Assembly: GCF_014856545.2 (NCBI RefSeq)
Contig: NZ_CP109811.1
Location: forward strand, 4,272,001 to 4,336,000
DNA: 64,000 bases
Source of the DNA: Mesobacillus jeotgali
GTDB lineage: Bacteria > Bacillota > Bacilli > Bacillales > Cytobacillaceae
Direction: 5' to 3'
Part shown: piece by piece, positions 46,459 through 57,595 of the stretch
How the letters are laid out: every line of letters starts with the position of its first letter
Numbering within the stretch: position 1 is the stretch's first letter
Notes under the pieces: model-generated
The model's database searches: none
What the model saw: the letters and a program-made list of their open reading frames with translations, nothing else
What the model was told of the DNA's origin: nothing
Program-made: the position numbers and the translations under genes

Positions 46459-46492
46459 AAGAAAGCCCTCCGTTGGCGGGAGGGCTTTCTTG
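46459..46492 (-). terminator. Terminator of the SLH nucleotidase gene
   Basis: GAAAGCCCTCC and GGAGGGCTTTC form an 11-bp stem, with short T runs on both strands, 28 bases beyond the minus-strand stop. Confidence 0.75.
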
Positions 46493-46519
46493 TTTCTACT
46501 AATGTATCAATTACAATAA

Positions 46520-49039
46520 TTATTTGTTGTTCAGTAGTGACACAACTTTAGCTGCTTGTGCTCTTGTGGCTTTGCTCTTTGGCTCAAATTTGCCGCCGAT
46601 GCCTACCATGAAGCCTAATTGGCTTACTTCGTTGACTGATTCTTTAGCGAAGTTGGAGACTTTGCTGACATCAGTGAATTTAGCTGGTGTTGTAGCATCG
46701 TATTTTTTGCCTGTCTTGAATTCGTAAGCACGGACAAGCATTGCAGCCATTTGCTCACGGTTGATTTGTGCGTTTGGATCGAACTTATCTTTAGTCATGC
46801 CTGCTGTGATGCCTGCTTTGTAAGCAGCTGCGATATCAGCTTCAAGTGCGCCTCCAACATCCTTGAACGGATGCTCTTTAGCAGCTTCAAGCTTCAAAGT
46901 TCTAGCAAGCAATGAAACAAATTCTCCTCTAGTTACATTTCCGCTTGGCTCAAATTTATCAGCAGACTTTCCTTTAATAATGCCCATCTCAGTCAGTTCT
47001 GCAATAAAATCGAAAGCCCAGTGGTCCTTGTTAACATCTTTGAATCTTTGAGGTGTTTGTACAGGGACTTTAGCTTTTGTACTCATATCGATAGAATACT
47101 TAGCAAAACCGTCTTCCTGAGTAGCCACATACTTATAGTTATCAGTTGGTCTTACAAACTTTTGGCCTTCTGGTGAAGACAAGAAGTATACATTTACATC
47201 CTCCTCAATTGTCTTGAATGACCAGTTCATATCTGGAGTCGGATCAATGACCTTCTTATCAAGAACATAAGCGGATACAACTTCCCTGCTTGACTCAGGA
47301 GACTTTACGATAATCTCAGAACCTTGTACTCCAGGGAAAGTTCCAGATGCACGGTAGTCGTTAGTTGCAACTACGAATTTTTGTGCAGGGTCAATGGCTT
47401 TTCCTTCGAATTGCAGGTTAACAATACGGCTAGAATCAGCGTTAACTACCTTTCCTTTCGCATCATACTTAGCCGGCTTTGTTACATCGATTTCGTAAGT
47501 AACACCATCAATTACATCAAAGTTGTAAGAACGGTATTCGCCATTTACAAGATTTTGTTCTTCTGTAATATCAGTTTTAATTTGGTTGAACTGACCAGTA
47601 GTCATTTCTAGCCATTCTTTAAGCTGCGCACCAGTTACAACAACTGCATGTAAAGTGTTGTTATCATACAAGTATAAGTCTGCAGCATTTTTAATTTGCA
47701 AAGTTCCCTGAGGAATATTTGTATAGTAATTTGGATTGTCACGAGTACCAGCTTTGAATGGTGCAGCTGCTGATAGAACTGGAAGCTTTTCAAACTCAGT
47801 TCCCTGAATAGCATTTTCCGTGTACCATTTTTGAGCTTCGTTCAATACCTGGATGGCTTCGTTGTCTTTAATTTGTGAGAAATAGCTGTTGATTGGCGCA
47901 GTTGCTTTACCTAGCGCGCCCTTCATGTAGTCCTTAGTAGCTTCATGGTCATGCTTAACTGCATCAACAACACCTTGATGTACGTCTGCATTTGAATGTG
48001 TACCTGTAGAATCTTTAGTGAAAATTTGACGTGTAGAGCTCTTAGTGTCCGTAATTGTCCACTTACCAGAAGCATCTTTTTCAAGAGTCATGTCAATTAA
48101 GCCCAGATTGTCTCCCCACATACCTGCCTGTACAGTCGCAACTCCGTTCAGAGTTCCTTTTTCCAGGTCAGCACCTTCTAATCCTTTGTATTTATCACTT
48201 GGGAAAGTAGCATGTGAGTGACCGAATAAAATTGCATCAATTCCTTCAACCTTGCTCAAGTTGTAAGTAGCATTCTCTTCGTTCTTTCCATTTGCGTTGA
48301 CATCGATTCCAGAGTGAGGAATAGCAACGATCAGTTCTGCACCTTTTGCTTTCATTTCTGGAACAAACTTGTTAGCCGTTTCAATTATATCCTTCGCGAT
48401 GACTTGTCCGCCGATGCGAGCTGCATCCCACTGAGTGATTTGTGGAGGAACAAATCCGATTACGCCAACCTTAATCTTATGTTTCTCGCCATCACCGTCA
48501 ATTACTTCTTTATCCAAAATAACATAAGGTGTGAAGGCATTTTTATCATCAGTAGCATCATCAATGTAGACGTTAGCATTAACATAAGGGAAATTCGCGC
48601 CTTTTAACGTACGGTCAAGGAAGTCTAGTCCGTAGTTGAACTCATGGTTTCCTAGGTTACCTGCGTCGTAGCCCAGTAGATTCATAGCTTTATATACAGG
48701 GTGAACCTCGCCGTTTTCTAACTTATTTACCTTTGCGATGTAATCACCCATCGGGCTTCCTTGAATGAGGTCACCGTTATCAAACAATAAACTGTTCGGA
48801 GATTCCTCTTTCGCTTTTTTGATCAATGTTGCTGTTTTGGCAAAACCAAAGTTTAATACTTCTTTATCTTGATAGTAATCGTAGTTCATCATGTTGGAAT
48901 GCAAGTCAGTCGTTTCTAGAATGCGGAGCTTAATAATGTCCTGATCCATGACCTCTGCATATGAAACCATTGGTGTCGCTTGAGGTATAATTAGACCAAG
49001 CGCTATAGCCGTTGCAGCTAGTTTCTTCATCTTTTTCAA
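46520..49039 (-). CDS. SLH-anchored 2',3'-cyclic-nucleotide phosphodiesterase / 5'-nucleotidase
   Basis: 839 residues: signal peptide (1-28, ending SYAE). Metallophosphoesterase domain with RILETTDLHSNMM, DNGDLIQGSPMGDY, GNLGNHEFNYGLDF, IPHSGID and LFGHSHA, the metal ligands of the UshA/CpdB/YfkN family. A 5'-nucleotidase C-terminal domain follows (ASGTFPGVQGSEIIVK), then three SLH repeats (FKDVNKDHWAFDFIAEL, FKDVGGALEADIAAAY, FTDVSKVSNFAKESV). It scavenges phosphate and nucleosides outside the cell. Its ribosome site lies before ATG 49039, and the last residues before the stop are SLLNNK. Confidence 0.9.
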   Translation of the reverse strand: MKKMKKLAATAIALGLIIPQATPMVSYAEVMDQDIIKLRILETTDLHSNMMNYDYYQDKEVLNFGFAKTATLIKKAKEESPNSLLFDNGDLIQGSPMGDYIAKVNKLENGEVHPVYKAMNLLGYDAGNLGNHEFNYGLDFLDRTLKGANFPYVNANVYIDDATDDKNAFTPYVILDKEVIDGDGEKHKIKVGVIGFVPPQITQWDAARIGGQVIAKDIIETANKFVPEMKAKGAELIVAIPHSGIDVNANGKNEENATYNLSKVEGIDAILFGHSHATFPSDKYKGLEGADLEKGTLNGVATVQAGMWGDNLGLIDMTLEKDASGKWTITDTKSSTRQIFTKDSTGTHSNADVHQGVVDAVKHDHEATKDYMKGALGKATAPINSYFSQIKDNEAIQVLNEAQKWYTENAIQGTEFEKLPVLSAAAPFKAGTRDNPNYYTNIPQGTLQIKNAADLYLYDNNTLHAVVVTGAQLKEWLEMTTGQFNQIKTDITEEQNLVNGEYRSYNFDVIDGVTYEIDVTKPAKYDAKGKVVNADSSRIVNLQFEGKAIDPAQKFVVATNDYRASGTFPGVQGSEIIVKSPESSREVVSAYVLDKKVIDPTPDMNWSFKTIEEDVNVYFLSSPEGQKFVRPTDNYKYVATQEDGFAKYSIDMSTKAKVPVQTPQRFKDVNKDHWAFDFIAELTEMGIIKGKSADKFEPSGNVTRGEFVSLLARTLKLEAAKEHPFKDVGGALEADIAAAYKAGITAGMTKDKFDPNAQINREQMAAMLVRAYEFKTGKKYDATTPAKFTDVSKVSNFAKESVNEVSQLGFMVGIGGKFEPKSKATRAQAAKVVSLLNNK

Positions 49040-49172
49040 GGTATTTCCCCCTAAATAATGTAATCGCTTGCAAAGGATATTGTAGCCTACCAGAAACTAA
49101 AAGTTAAGAGATTTTTTCTATATTAATAAATATTTTACAAATAGGCCAAATTTCATGCTGGAATTTAACATA

Positions 49173-49223
49173 TTAACGCAGCACATCGGTGGGGGTCAGA
49201 CCCCCACCGATGTGCTGTGTTAA
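49173..49223. repeat. GGGGGTCAGACCCCC palindrome
   Basis: 25-base arms with a single mismatch (CGCAG versus CACAG) around a central A, in the gap upstream of the SLH nucleotidase. Confidence 0.93.
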
Positions 49224-49298
49224 AGGATTTTTATAGATATTAAGCTAAGTAGCAGGTATGCAAAAAGTACCAGAGGTATTGAAAGTTTTTTTATATCT

Positions 49299-49895
49299 TT
49301 ATTTATCTTTTTTTGATGGTTTGTGTGCCAAGAGAAATATTATTAACAATGTTATTGAAAGAACTAGCAGCACAAATTCTTCTATATATTCCACTGAATA
49401 AAAGGAAAACTTTCGTCGTATCTGATGTAAGAAAGGTTCAGGCACTGGTTCCTTACGAATTTCTGCATACTTAATATGTTCGACTGTATTGCCGCCTAAT
49501 GCCGGTTCCAATCCATACTCTCCACCAGTCAGCCAAACTTCAATAACATCACCTACTGCAATATCCATCCTTTCTCCTCCGGTGTATTCATTAGACTGCC
49601 AGGACGGTATGTACCAGTAAAACACTTCTATAGCCGTCTTTTCTTTTGCATCTTCAGATCCTTTGATCAAGCGATCCACTCTTAAACTCATACTGCGAAT
49701 TTGCTGCGGGTATTTTTCATCCTGGGATATATCCTTAAACTTCGCATCAGCGGTGACCGTCCCGATTAGATGTAAAGGTGCTTCCTTTTTTCTCTCCTCT
49801 ACTTCAGTCGGAGGAGGTGCTGCCAAACCAGTAGACTCCAGCAGAAATATTCCAACAGAAAATATGAGGCATAATAATGTTAGCATTTTCTTCAT
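49299..49895 (-). CDS. Secreted/membrane-tethered protein of unknown function
   Basis: 198 residues: signal peptide (1-25, ending GLAAP), an extracellular beta-rich domain (HLIGTVTADAKFKDIS, RSMSLRVDRLIKGSEDA, MDIAVGDVIEVWLTGGEYG) and a C-terminal membrane helix (FVLLVLSITLLIIFLLAH) with a basic tail KPSKKDK. The 'V.RLIKG...V.V' pattern recalls the protein at 39931-40488, so both may share an OB-like fold. No operon partner. Function not recognised. Confidence 0.65.
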   Translation of the reverse strand: MKKMLTLLCLIFSVGIFLLESTGLAAPPPTEVEERKKEAPLHLIGTVTADAKFKDISQDEKYPQQIRSMSLRVDRLIKGSEDAKEKTAIEVFYWYIPSWQSNEYTGGERMDIAVGDVIEVWLTGGEYGLEPALGGNTVEHIKYAEIRKEPVPEPFLHQIRRKFSFYSVEYIEEFVLLVLSITLLIIFLLAHKPSKKDK

Positions 49896-50021
49896 TTATC
49901 AGAACACCTCTCTCTTGTTAATTGACCGGGCCGGTATAAAGTTAGGACTCACTTCTATACAATACATAGACGTACTATTTCGGAGAGACGTTTCAGAGGA
50001 ATTAATGATATAACCTTGTTC

Positions 50022-50074
50022 ACTTTATCCTGTTAACGTGTCGGGGGTCTGACCCCCACTACTTTAACGCTGTA
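50022..50074. repeat. GGGGGTCTGACCCCC palindrome, decayed arms
   Basis: Core at 50043-50057 with imperfect TTAACGTG / CTTTAACG arms. One of two copies within 120 bases. Confidence 0.82.
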
Positions 50075-50086
50075 CACTAAATTTAA

Positions 50087-50118
50087 ACAGGCACCATCCG
50101 ATTTCGGAGGGTGCCTGT
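50087..50118. repeat. ACAGGCACCATCC inverted repeat (second repeat family)
   Basis: ACAGGCACCATCCGA pairs with TCGGAGGGTGCCTGT with small mismatches. Related copies lie at 56398-56432 and (half) 62276-62297. It lies between two GGGGGTC palindromes. Confidence 0.7.
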
Positions 50119-50132
50119 CCTTTTCACTTTAT

Positions 50133-50183
50133 CACTTTACAGTTCCGGGGGTCTGACCCCCAGTGCGGTGGTGCGGTGAAGCA
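50133..50183. repeat. GGGGGTCTGACCCCC palindrome abutting the Vpr-like gene
   Basis: CACTTTACAGTTCC arm, core, and AGTGCGGTGGTGCGGTGAAG arm. It ends five bases before the stop codon of the protease gene. Confidence 0.88.
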
Positions 50184-50187
50184 GAAA

Positions 50188-53100
50188 TTATTTGATTTCG
50201 CCTAGTGCGTCAAGCAGGCGGTAAAGGATGACCGCTGATTGTGCACGTGTTGTGTCGGCTTTTGGTGCGAATATTTGATCTGCGTAGCCGTTTACTAGCT
50301 TAAGTGCTGCTGCTTGGGCTACGTAGTCTTTCGCAAAACTGCTGATCTTTTTATTATCCTTGAACGAAGCTGGTGCTTTTACGCCTTCAAGCAGGCTTGC
50401 GTCCTTGTACTGGATCGCTCTGATTACCATTGCAGCCATTTGTTCGCGTGTAATCTTCTCATTTGGAGCAAATTTGCCATTGCCCATTCCAGATATGATT
50501 CCAGCACGGTTCGCTGCTTCGATTTCAAGTGCTGCCCAGCTTAATCCAGCAGGTACATCCTTGAATGTTCCCTGGTATTCAGCAGTCTGCAGGTTCAATG
50601 CGCGAGCTACCAGAACCGCGAATTGGGCACGAGTGACGCTTTCGCCGTGAGCGAATAGCTCATCCGTTTTACCTTTGATGATCTCGCGTGAAGCCAAGAC
50701 TTCAATCTCATCTTTAGCCCAGTGAGTTTTCACATCCTTGAATGTCTTGCTGTTTTCATAGACTGCAAACTTGCCAGTTTGGTGCGTCTTGAATGTGAAT
50801 GTATCTCCAGTTACTTTACCGCCTTCGTAGTCTGACTTATTGCCAGCTACAGCGTATGCAGCAACCTTTCGCTTATCAGTGAGCTTTTTGCCTGCTAGAG
50901 ACACCGAAACTGCAACTGGCTTATCAAACTTCGTATAAGCAGTTTTCGTACCGTCCTTCTCCACCACTACATACAAGTTCACTTCTGCAAGAGCCTGTGC
51001 AGCAGATGCTTTAACAGCCGGTTTACCGATTGTGAATACAACATTGCCTTTCTCTTTAGCAAGATCAGCTAAAACTGCCGCAGGTACGTCTACAGACTCG
51101 CTGCCTGTCTTAAGAGTCAAGCTCTTCTTGCTCTCTGCTGCTTTAGCAACGGAGTCAGCAGGAAGCTTTGCATTAACCGTAGATACCTTATCTGATACTG
51201 AAGAGAAATCTAAAGTTACATTTTTATCAGAAGAACCATTAAGTGCTGCGGCAAACTTCTGCTCATCAACAGCGACTGTCGCTTCTCCTTTAGAAGTATC
51301 TACTGCGACTTCCCCTAAGTCACTGCTAGGTGATGGAGAAGGTGCAGGCGATGGACTTGGACTTGGATTCGGAGTAGGACCAGGTACCGGATCACTTCCC
51401 CCTGGATTTTCATCCTTTACTAATTTCTTTATAGTCACTTTCTCGGTTACCTTATTACCAGCTAAATCAGTGACTTCAAAAACGAAATGATTATCTCCAT
51501 CTATTAAGGCAAGGTCGACATTGATTGTTTTATTGAATCCACGCATTTCATATGGTTCAACAAACTCATTAAAGAATACCTCGTTGCCATTTACATAGGC
51601 ACGAATTTCATCAAAGTTATCTTCCACCTGAAGTGTGACGGAAACATTATCAACTTCAGGTCCAACTGTCTTAGAAACGCCTTTGACCTTCAAAGTTGGA
51701 GCAGTTGAATCTACAAACAAGGTGCGTTGGAAGGAAATTTCGTTATTCTTTCCATCAACCGCTGTGACATCGAACTTCTTGACTCCATCAGTATCAAAAG
51801 TCAGTTTAGTTGAGAAGTCATAACGTTTCTCCGCTGCGTTGTAAACCAGATCTGCAGCTTGTCCAGCAACCTTCAGATCATGGATTCCAGAATTGTCAGC
51901 AACCCATCCAGAAACAACTGTTTCTTTCGTGTTGATGGTTCCAAAAGCATCTGGAGTTAAAACGTGTACATCCGGAATTTCTGCATCTACTGCATCCTGT
52001 GCATTAACAACTGTAATGTTTCCTGCATAGTCCACAGCTACCACGTCAACATACGATGTTTCAGGAATTGAACCAAGGTCATATGTTCCGTCACCGCTTA
52101 ATGGAGCATCCAATACTGACTCACCATCAACAAGAACATCCACATATGCCAAGCCGCTTCCATTTTCATTGTCAGCTGTATTTGTCAGTGTTAATTTTTT
52201 CGTTTCAGCATCGTATTCTGCTTCAACTGTTGGAGCAGTAACGTCAACTTTTACAGGGTACGTGTAAGACTGCCACTCAGCACCTGGGTAGTCTACTACG
52301 GCTCTGACTTCGATGAAGTAATCTCCTTCTGCAACATTTTTAAGATCAGCGACGCCATCCCATGCTCTTGCAGGGTTCAGGGAGTAATTAGCGCTTCTTC
52401 CGCCGTCATAGTAGTTCTTCCTTACATTGTTCTCAGTACGGAGCGTACGGATTTTGTTGCCATCCTTATCAAGGACGTTAAATTCAACTTTCTTAGCATT
52501 CCTCAGGAAAGATACCAACGGAATTACCTTATCCTGTGAACCATCTCCATTTGGAGAGAATGCCATAAATTCCTTTTTAATATCTCCATTAAAAACGTCG
52601 TAGCCAAGGAAATTATAGTTTTCATCCAATAGGCCAGTCATACCATAGAATGACTCAACCTCCCACTGTGCAGCATCAACGATTGGCGCCTTGCCCCATT
52701 CACCATTGAAACCAACGTAAGGAACAGTCAATTGAGGGTAAGTGTCAGCTTTATCAGTTAAAGTGACATATCCTTCCACGAAATAACCATTCTTGAAAAT
52801 GGTTGCCGCATCAACATAATCGCTTGCATCGCTATTAAAAACTTTAGCGGTAGATAAATCCATCGCTACAGTGATTTCTTTTTCTTCGCCAGCAGCCAAT
52901 TCGACCACTGCTGTTTCCTCACCATTAATTGTTACGTCAACACCCTCAAGCGGTTGTGCCTCCAGCTCACTTAACTGGAAACCCATCTCTCCAAAAAGGA
53001 CAAGGTCAGTCTGAACATTGACACCTACATCATAGCTAACAGTCTCATTAGAGTAGTTCTTAGCTTTTAATGTAAAAGTAACATTGTCTCCAACTTCACG

Positions 53101-55112
53101 CAGTGCAACTTTTGCTTCCCCAGTTGATTTTTCTGCAACTACCACAGGTGTTGATAAGGCTGCATGCAATTGCATTAACCCCGCACCCTGACGTCGTGGC
53201 GAATATGGAATACTTAAACCGAGTAGTCCGTTGGCAGTACCTTTATCAATAACAGGCGCACCTGTATTCATCAGGATATTTTTTGCAAGATTGACCCTCT
53301 CAAGGCCCGTTACACCGAATTCGGAATCCACACGCTCCAGTACCAAAGCAGATCCCCCGGCAACATGAGGAGCTGCCATGGATGTACCGCTCATCATACC
53401 GTATTTGTCGTCCTGGAATGTTGATAAGATCTGTCCACCAGGGGCTGTTATTTCTGGTTTAAAATCAAGATTTGGGGTCAATCCCCATGAAGTGAAATCA
53501 CTCATTTTATTTGCGGATGGATTGGACGCTTTAGCTGTATCTCCTTTAAACTCTAAAGTAACTGGTGTTCCAGCATCTAGCAGAGCCTTCATTTTTTCTC
53601 CATCAGTCTTCAACATGAATAATTGAGGGATTTTAATGCTTGCTTCAGATGCCATGCTCAAATAACCATCAGCATTATTATAAATGATTACTCCAGCAGC
53701 TCCAGCCTCCTGTGCATTTTTAGTCTTATCTACAAACCCAATATCTCCACGTTGAATTAATGCATACTTACCATTAGATTAACTTTAGCAACGTCTTCTG
53801 GTTTTCCCAATCCGGCAGCCACTACTTCAAATGTTTTATTTTCTACATCGTTAGGGTGTACAGAGCTAGCAGATAAGAATGGCACCTTCTCAACATCTTC
53901 ACCCACTGCATACGTGATAGCGTCTAAATTCATATAACTATTCTCATAAGATGCTACCTGCAATGAATTGTAGGAAACACCTGGTGACCCTGAAACACCA
54001 ATATCAGGGTTGGAAGGTGAAGGGTTTGCTGCAGCCCAACCATTCCCAAAATGCGCTGAGTTACCGGCAGAAATCGCCATCATGACACCATTCTCAACTG
54101 CTTTTTGAACAGCCTTTTGTTCAGGGTCATCCGGCAATACGAATCCTGCAGTCGAACCCAAGCTCATGTTGATAACGTCAACACCTAGCTTGATTGCATC
54201 ATCGATTGCTTTTACATAAATATCACTGAATGTAGATGGCATTTCAGGGTCATTACCGAAAACCTTCAAACCAAGGATCTGTGCTTCTGGAGCAACCCCC
54301 TTCAAGCCTCCGTTTTCTTCATCACCGTTTGCACCTACTGTTCCAGAAACGTGCATACCGTGCATGGATGCTTCCTTGCCAAGGTCAAGGATTGTATCGT
54401 TGTCATCCATATAGTTGTATGCGTATGGAACTTTCTCTGTATAATACTTACCTTTTAAGCCATTTTCTTTGGCAATTGCTGCGACTTCTTCTGCTGTGAG
54501 CTCTTCTTCTGTTTCCTCAGAAAGAATCATGTCTCTGTGCTCAGGATCGATACCAGTATCGATGACACCGATGACCATCCCTTCACCTTTGTAACCATAC
54601 TCGTCCCATGCCCTTTGAGCTTCTACCAATTCCTTACTGTAAAGCATTTCAGGCTTTGTTTCAGGACGCTTGTATTCATGAGCTATGTAAACTTCAGCTA
54701 CATTCTCAAGATTTTTAATAAATTTAATGTTTCCATACTCTACTTCAGCACTAAATCCATTCACCACAGTTGTAAAATTTTCAAGGACGTTGATATTCAG
54801 TTTCTTCGCGCTCAACTGGGAAACAACTTCATCCTGTTGCTTAAGAGCTGCAGATTCCAGGCTTTCTTTAGTCGCTTCATCAAGCTCGCTGTATTTAACG
54901 CCTTTTTGCTGAGCAAAATCAATAGTCGGTTGATTCTTAAGCTCTACGATCACACGGACCTTTTCAGTATCAGCTAACTCGACAACAGCGTTATTCAGGT
55001 TTTTTTGAACTTTAGTCTTTACTTTAGCAGCCGGCTCAGGCACTGCTGCCATAGCTGCATTAGAAAATGCAAGAGACATTACAAGTGCACTAACTATACC
55101 TTTTTTTAACAC
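50188..55112 (-). pseudogene. Giant SLH-anchored Vpr-like subtilase, interrupted by a one-base frameshift
   Basis: The first part (55112-53757) has a signal peptide, an I9-like propeptide (KVRVIVELKNQP) and S8 motifs with Asp in VIGVIDTGIDPEHRDM and His in MHGMHVSGTVGANG. The other frame (to 50188) has the rest of a PA insert (GKYALIQRGDIGF), Ser in MSGTSMAAPHVAGG, Fn3/Ig-like domains, a Pro-Ser linker and three SLH repeats. One A added near 53772-53778 restores LNGKYALIQ and about 1641 residues. The triad is complete only across both parts. Either a sequencing undercall or a recent lesion. It would be a wall-bound exoprotease. Confidence 0.88.
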
Positions 55113-55277
55113 CTATTTTCCCCCTTAAGTAGTTTAGTAGATTACAAATTATACTCCTTTCTTTAATATTCTGGAATTTATAAAGATTCCGATTATTTAA
55201 TTAATACCATATATTACTTTAGTAGTAAATATTTATTAAAATACTATTTCAAAAGAATTAGATTTTTAATTTTTCGA

Positions 55278-55325
55278 CAAAAAAGTACCAGATTTAATCC
55301 ATTAATCGGATTAAATCTGGTACTT
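55278..55325 (-). terminator. Terminator of galE
   Basis: Perfect 18-bp stem (55283-55300 with 55308-55325, arm AAGTACCAGATTTAATCC), followed on the minus strand by TTTTTTG. It lies 51 bases after galE. Confidence 0.9.
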
Positions 55326-55375
55326 ATACACCATCTTATAATTTTAGCCATTTATCTACTAACAATTAATCGACT

Positions 55376-56344
55376 TTAATTGCTGCTTTTATGCCATTCC
55401 CAAGCGGTTGCAATAATATTATCCAAATTTCTTTCTGCCTTCCATCCAAGTGCCTGCTGAATTTTTTCAGAGGATGCTACAAGTCTTGCCGGGTCACCGG
55501 CTCTTCTTTCAGACATGACAACATTGGCTTTGCGGCCAGTCACCTTTTCACATGTGTTGATTACTTCTTTCACAGAATATCCATGCCCGTTACCTAAATT
55601 ATAGATGGCTGTTTGAATCTTTTCGCTCAGCAGGGATTCTAGTGCCGCAATATGGGCACTAGCCAGATCCGTTACATGGATATAGTCACGAATGCAGGTT
55701 CCATCTGGTGTGTCATAGTCATCTCCAAAAACGGAAATTTGCTCTCGCTGGCCAAGTAAATGCTGCAGGATGATGGGAACCAAGTGTGTTTCAGGATCAT
55801 GCATTTCACCAATTTTCCCCGAAGAGCTTGCACCAGCAGCGTTAAAATACCTCAGCACAACAAAGCGCAGATCATAGGCAGAAGCGAAATCACCCAAGAT
55901 TTTTTCCACCATCAACTTTGATTGTCCATAAGGGTTGATAGGCACGGTTGGACTTTCCTCGCTGATCATATCTGCGTCCGGAATTCCGTATGTTGCCGCT
56001 GTCGATGAAAAAATAAAGTTTTTCACATCGTACTTCAACATTACTTTTAATAGCGTAAGGGTAGCAGCTACATTATTTTCATAGTATTTTAACGGATCAA
56101 CAACCGATTCTCCTACCAGGCTGTTCGCTGCAAAATGCATGACACCTTTAATAGGATATTTGCTAAAAACAGTCTCCAAATCCTCCTGACTTCCCAGATC
56201 CCCTTTTACAAAAATAGCTCGGGAATCAACCGATCTTTCATGCCCTGTTGAGAGATTATCCAATACAACAACCTCGTGCGACTTAACCAATTCCTCAACA
56301 AGATGACTGCCAATATAGCCAGCCCCGCCCACAACTAAAATCAT
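55376..56344 (-). CDS. galE: UDP-glucose 4-epimerase
   Basis: About 322 residues, SDR fold: ILVVGGAGYIGSHLVEEL (NAD-binding GxxGxxG), FAANSLVGESV, the catalytic FSSTAATYG and YGQSKLMVEK (Tyr-x3-Lys), RYFNAAGAS and GDDYDTPDGTCIRDYIHV. It interconverts UDP-glucose and UDP-galactose, giving precursors for surface polysaccharides. ATG 56344 follows GAGGGAG. The frame stays open upstream only because it reads through a dispersed repeat (56398-56432). gtaB, which makes UDP-glucose, is 2 kb away on the same strand. Confidence 0.95.
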   Translation of the reverse strand: MILVVGGAGYIGSHLVEELVKSHEVVVLDNLSTGHERSVDSRAIFVKGDLGSQEDLETVFSKYPIKGVMHFAANSLVGESVVDPLKYYENNVAATLTLLKVMLKYDVKNFIFSSTAATYGIPDADMISEESPTVPINPYGQSKLMVEKILGDFASAYDLRFVVLRYFNAAGASSSGKIGEMHDPETHLVPIILQHLLGQREQISVFGDDYDTPDGTCIRDYIHVTDLASAHIAALESLLSEKIQTAIYNLGNGHGYSVKEVINTCEKVTGRKANVVMSERRAGDPARLVASSEKIQQALGWKAERNLDNIIATAWEWHKSSN

Positions 56345-56397
56345 ACAATTATCTCCCTCTAATTCAATCTGTACTCTTAGTTTACTATAAATAAAGC

Positions 56398-56432
56398 GAC
56401 AGGCACCACCCAATAATTGGATGGTGCCTGTC
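56398..56432. repeat. GACAGGCACC inverted repeat (second repeat family)
   Basis: GACAGGCACCACCC pairs with GGATGGTGCCTGTC around AATAATT. It is followed by ACTTTATTTTA, so on the plus strand it could also act as a terminator. Confidence 0.75.
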
Positions 56433-56440
56433 ACTTTATT

Positions 56441-56710
56441 TTATAGAACCTCTTCCCATCCATCTGATGTAAGAGCCATAAATCTTTCTTTATCCTTCAA
56501 TTCCAATGCGAGGTCAATTTCTTCTGTTCTCTTTTTTTCCAGGAATTCCTGTTGGACTTTTTTGATGACAGCGTTGGCGCCTTTTGTGTATCTAGTTCTC
56601 TCCTGGTTTAAAAGGTGTTGCGTGTTATCTTCCAAACTCACAGCGTCGTGATACAAGTCAATAAATTCTTCTGGTTTATAAAAATTAGGCTTTTTATCAT
56701 TGTTCATCAT
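56441..56710 (-). CDS. Small acidic cytoplasmic protein, unknown
   Basis: About 89 residues, helical and highly charged: KPNFYKPEEFIDLYHDA, then NQERTRYTKGANAVIKKVQQ and KDKERFMALTSDGWEEVL. No membrane segment or Cys. GAAGAGGTG lies before two adjacent ATG codons, of which either may be used. It precedes galE on the same strand with the repeat between them. No family recognised. Confidence 0.6.
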   Translation of the reverse strand: MMNNDKKPNFYKPEEFIDLYHDAVSLEDNTQHLLNQERTRYTKGANAVIKKVQQEFLEKKRTEEIDLALELKDKERFMALTSDGWEEVL

Positions 56711-56974
56711 CAACACCTCTTCCCGATTGTTATATTAATTTCTATTTACCCACAATTTGCCTATAATTAAACGCGCCTGATAACTTCCTTTTATTTGAAA
56801 ATCACCAGGCGCGCAAGATTATTTCTTCGGATATACTGATTCAGCCCTTCTCTCCCAATAATCCGCAGTATTATTTTCGTTTTAAAAAAATTACAACTTG
56901 GGCTTTAGGCGTTTTTTAGCATATTCTCTAAGTCGGTTGATTTATTCCGGTGAATCTCCTTAATTTAATAGAGA

Positions 56975-57397
56975 CTACATTCCTCTTTCCTCTATAAATC
57001 TCATCATTTCCTGATCGATTATTCGAACCACTTCAGGACGACTGTACATAGTTAAAACTACTTCCTTTAAATCGTCTTCTATATGTATTTCAGCTTCAAT
57101 CCTGATATCAGCGGTTTCCCCTTTGTAAGTGAGCGGAAAGGTTCCAATCTCATTAAGTTCATGGTCTACCTTCATACCCTCAATTTCAGACTGGATAAAG
57201 TCAATTTGCTCGCTCGTAAAGCCTTGATTGAAAACCTGTGATAACTCCTCCAAAAAAGGACCCACATTCTCAAGATCAAAATTCATCCCAGCAGCAAGTT
57301 GCTCCCCCTGTTTAACAGCATCTCCCCTCTTAACAAACAACACATAAACTCCCCCAGCAATCACCATCAACAGTACCAGACAAAGTAGAGTCTCCAT
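56975..57397 (-). CDS. Single-pass membrane protein, unknown
   Basis: About 140 residues: an N-terminal membrane helix (LLCLVLLMVIAGGVYVLFV), then an acidic domain with FLEELSQVFNQGFTSEQIDF and IRIEAEIHIEDDLKEVVLTM. GGAGGGTG lies 6 bases before ATG 57397. A perfect palindrome of the GGGGGTC family sits 20 bases upstream, where the promoter would be expected. Function not recognised. Confidence 0.6.
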   Translation of the reverse strand: METLLCLVLLMVIAGGVYVLFVKRGDAVKQGEQLAAGMNFDLENVGPFLEELSQVFNQGFTSEQIDFIQSEIEGMKVDHELNEIGTFPLTYKGETADIRIEAEIHIEDDLKEVVLTMYSRPEVVRIIDQEMMRFIEERGM

Positions 57398-57416
57398 CCA
57401 AATCACCCTCCATAAA

Positions 57417-57471
57417 CTTCACCGCGTTAAACGGTTGGGGGTCAGACCCCCAACCGTTTAACGCGGTGAAG
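57417..57471. repeat. GGGGGTCAGACCCCC palindrome, perfect 55-base unit
   Basis: The most complete copy: two perfect 27-base arms (beginning CTTCACCGCGTTAAACGG) around a single A. It shows the likely full unit of the family. Confidence 0.95.
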
Positions 57472-57595
57472 CAGTTCATTCGTATTATGTCTGACTTTGT
57501 TGTCGATTTTTCTAAGTATTTGATGAACGATACTTATTATGCCTTTTGACCTATAAGGAAATACTTTGGATATTAAAAAAAGAGAGGTGAGAGGA

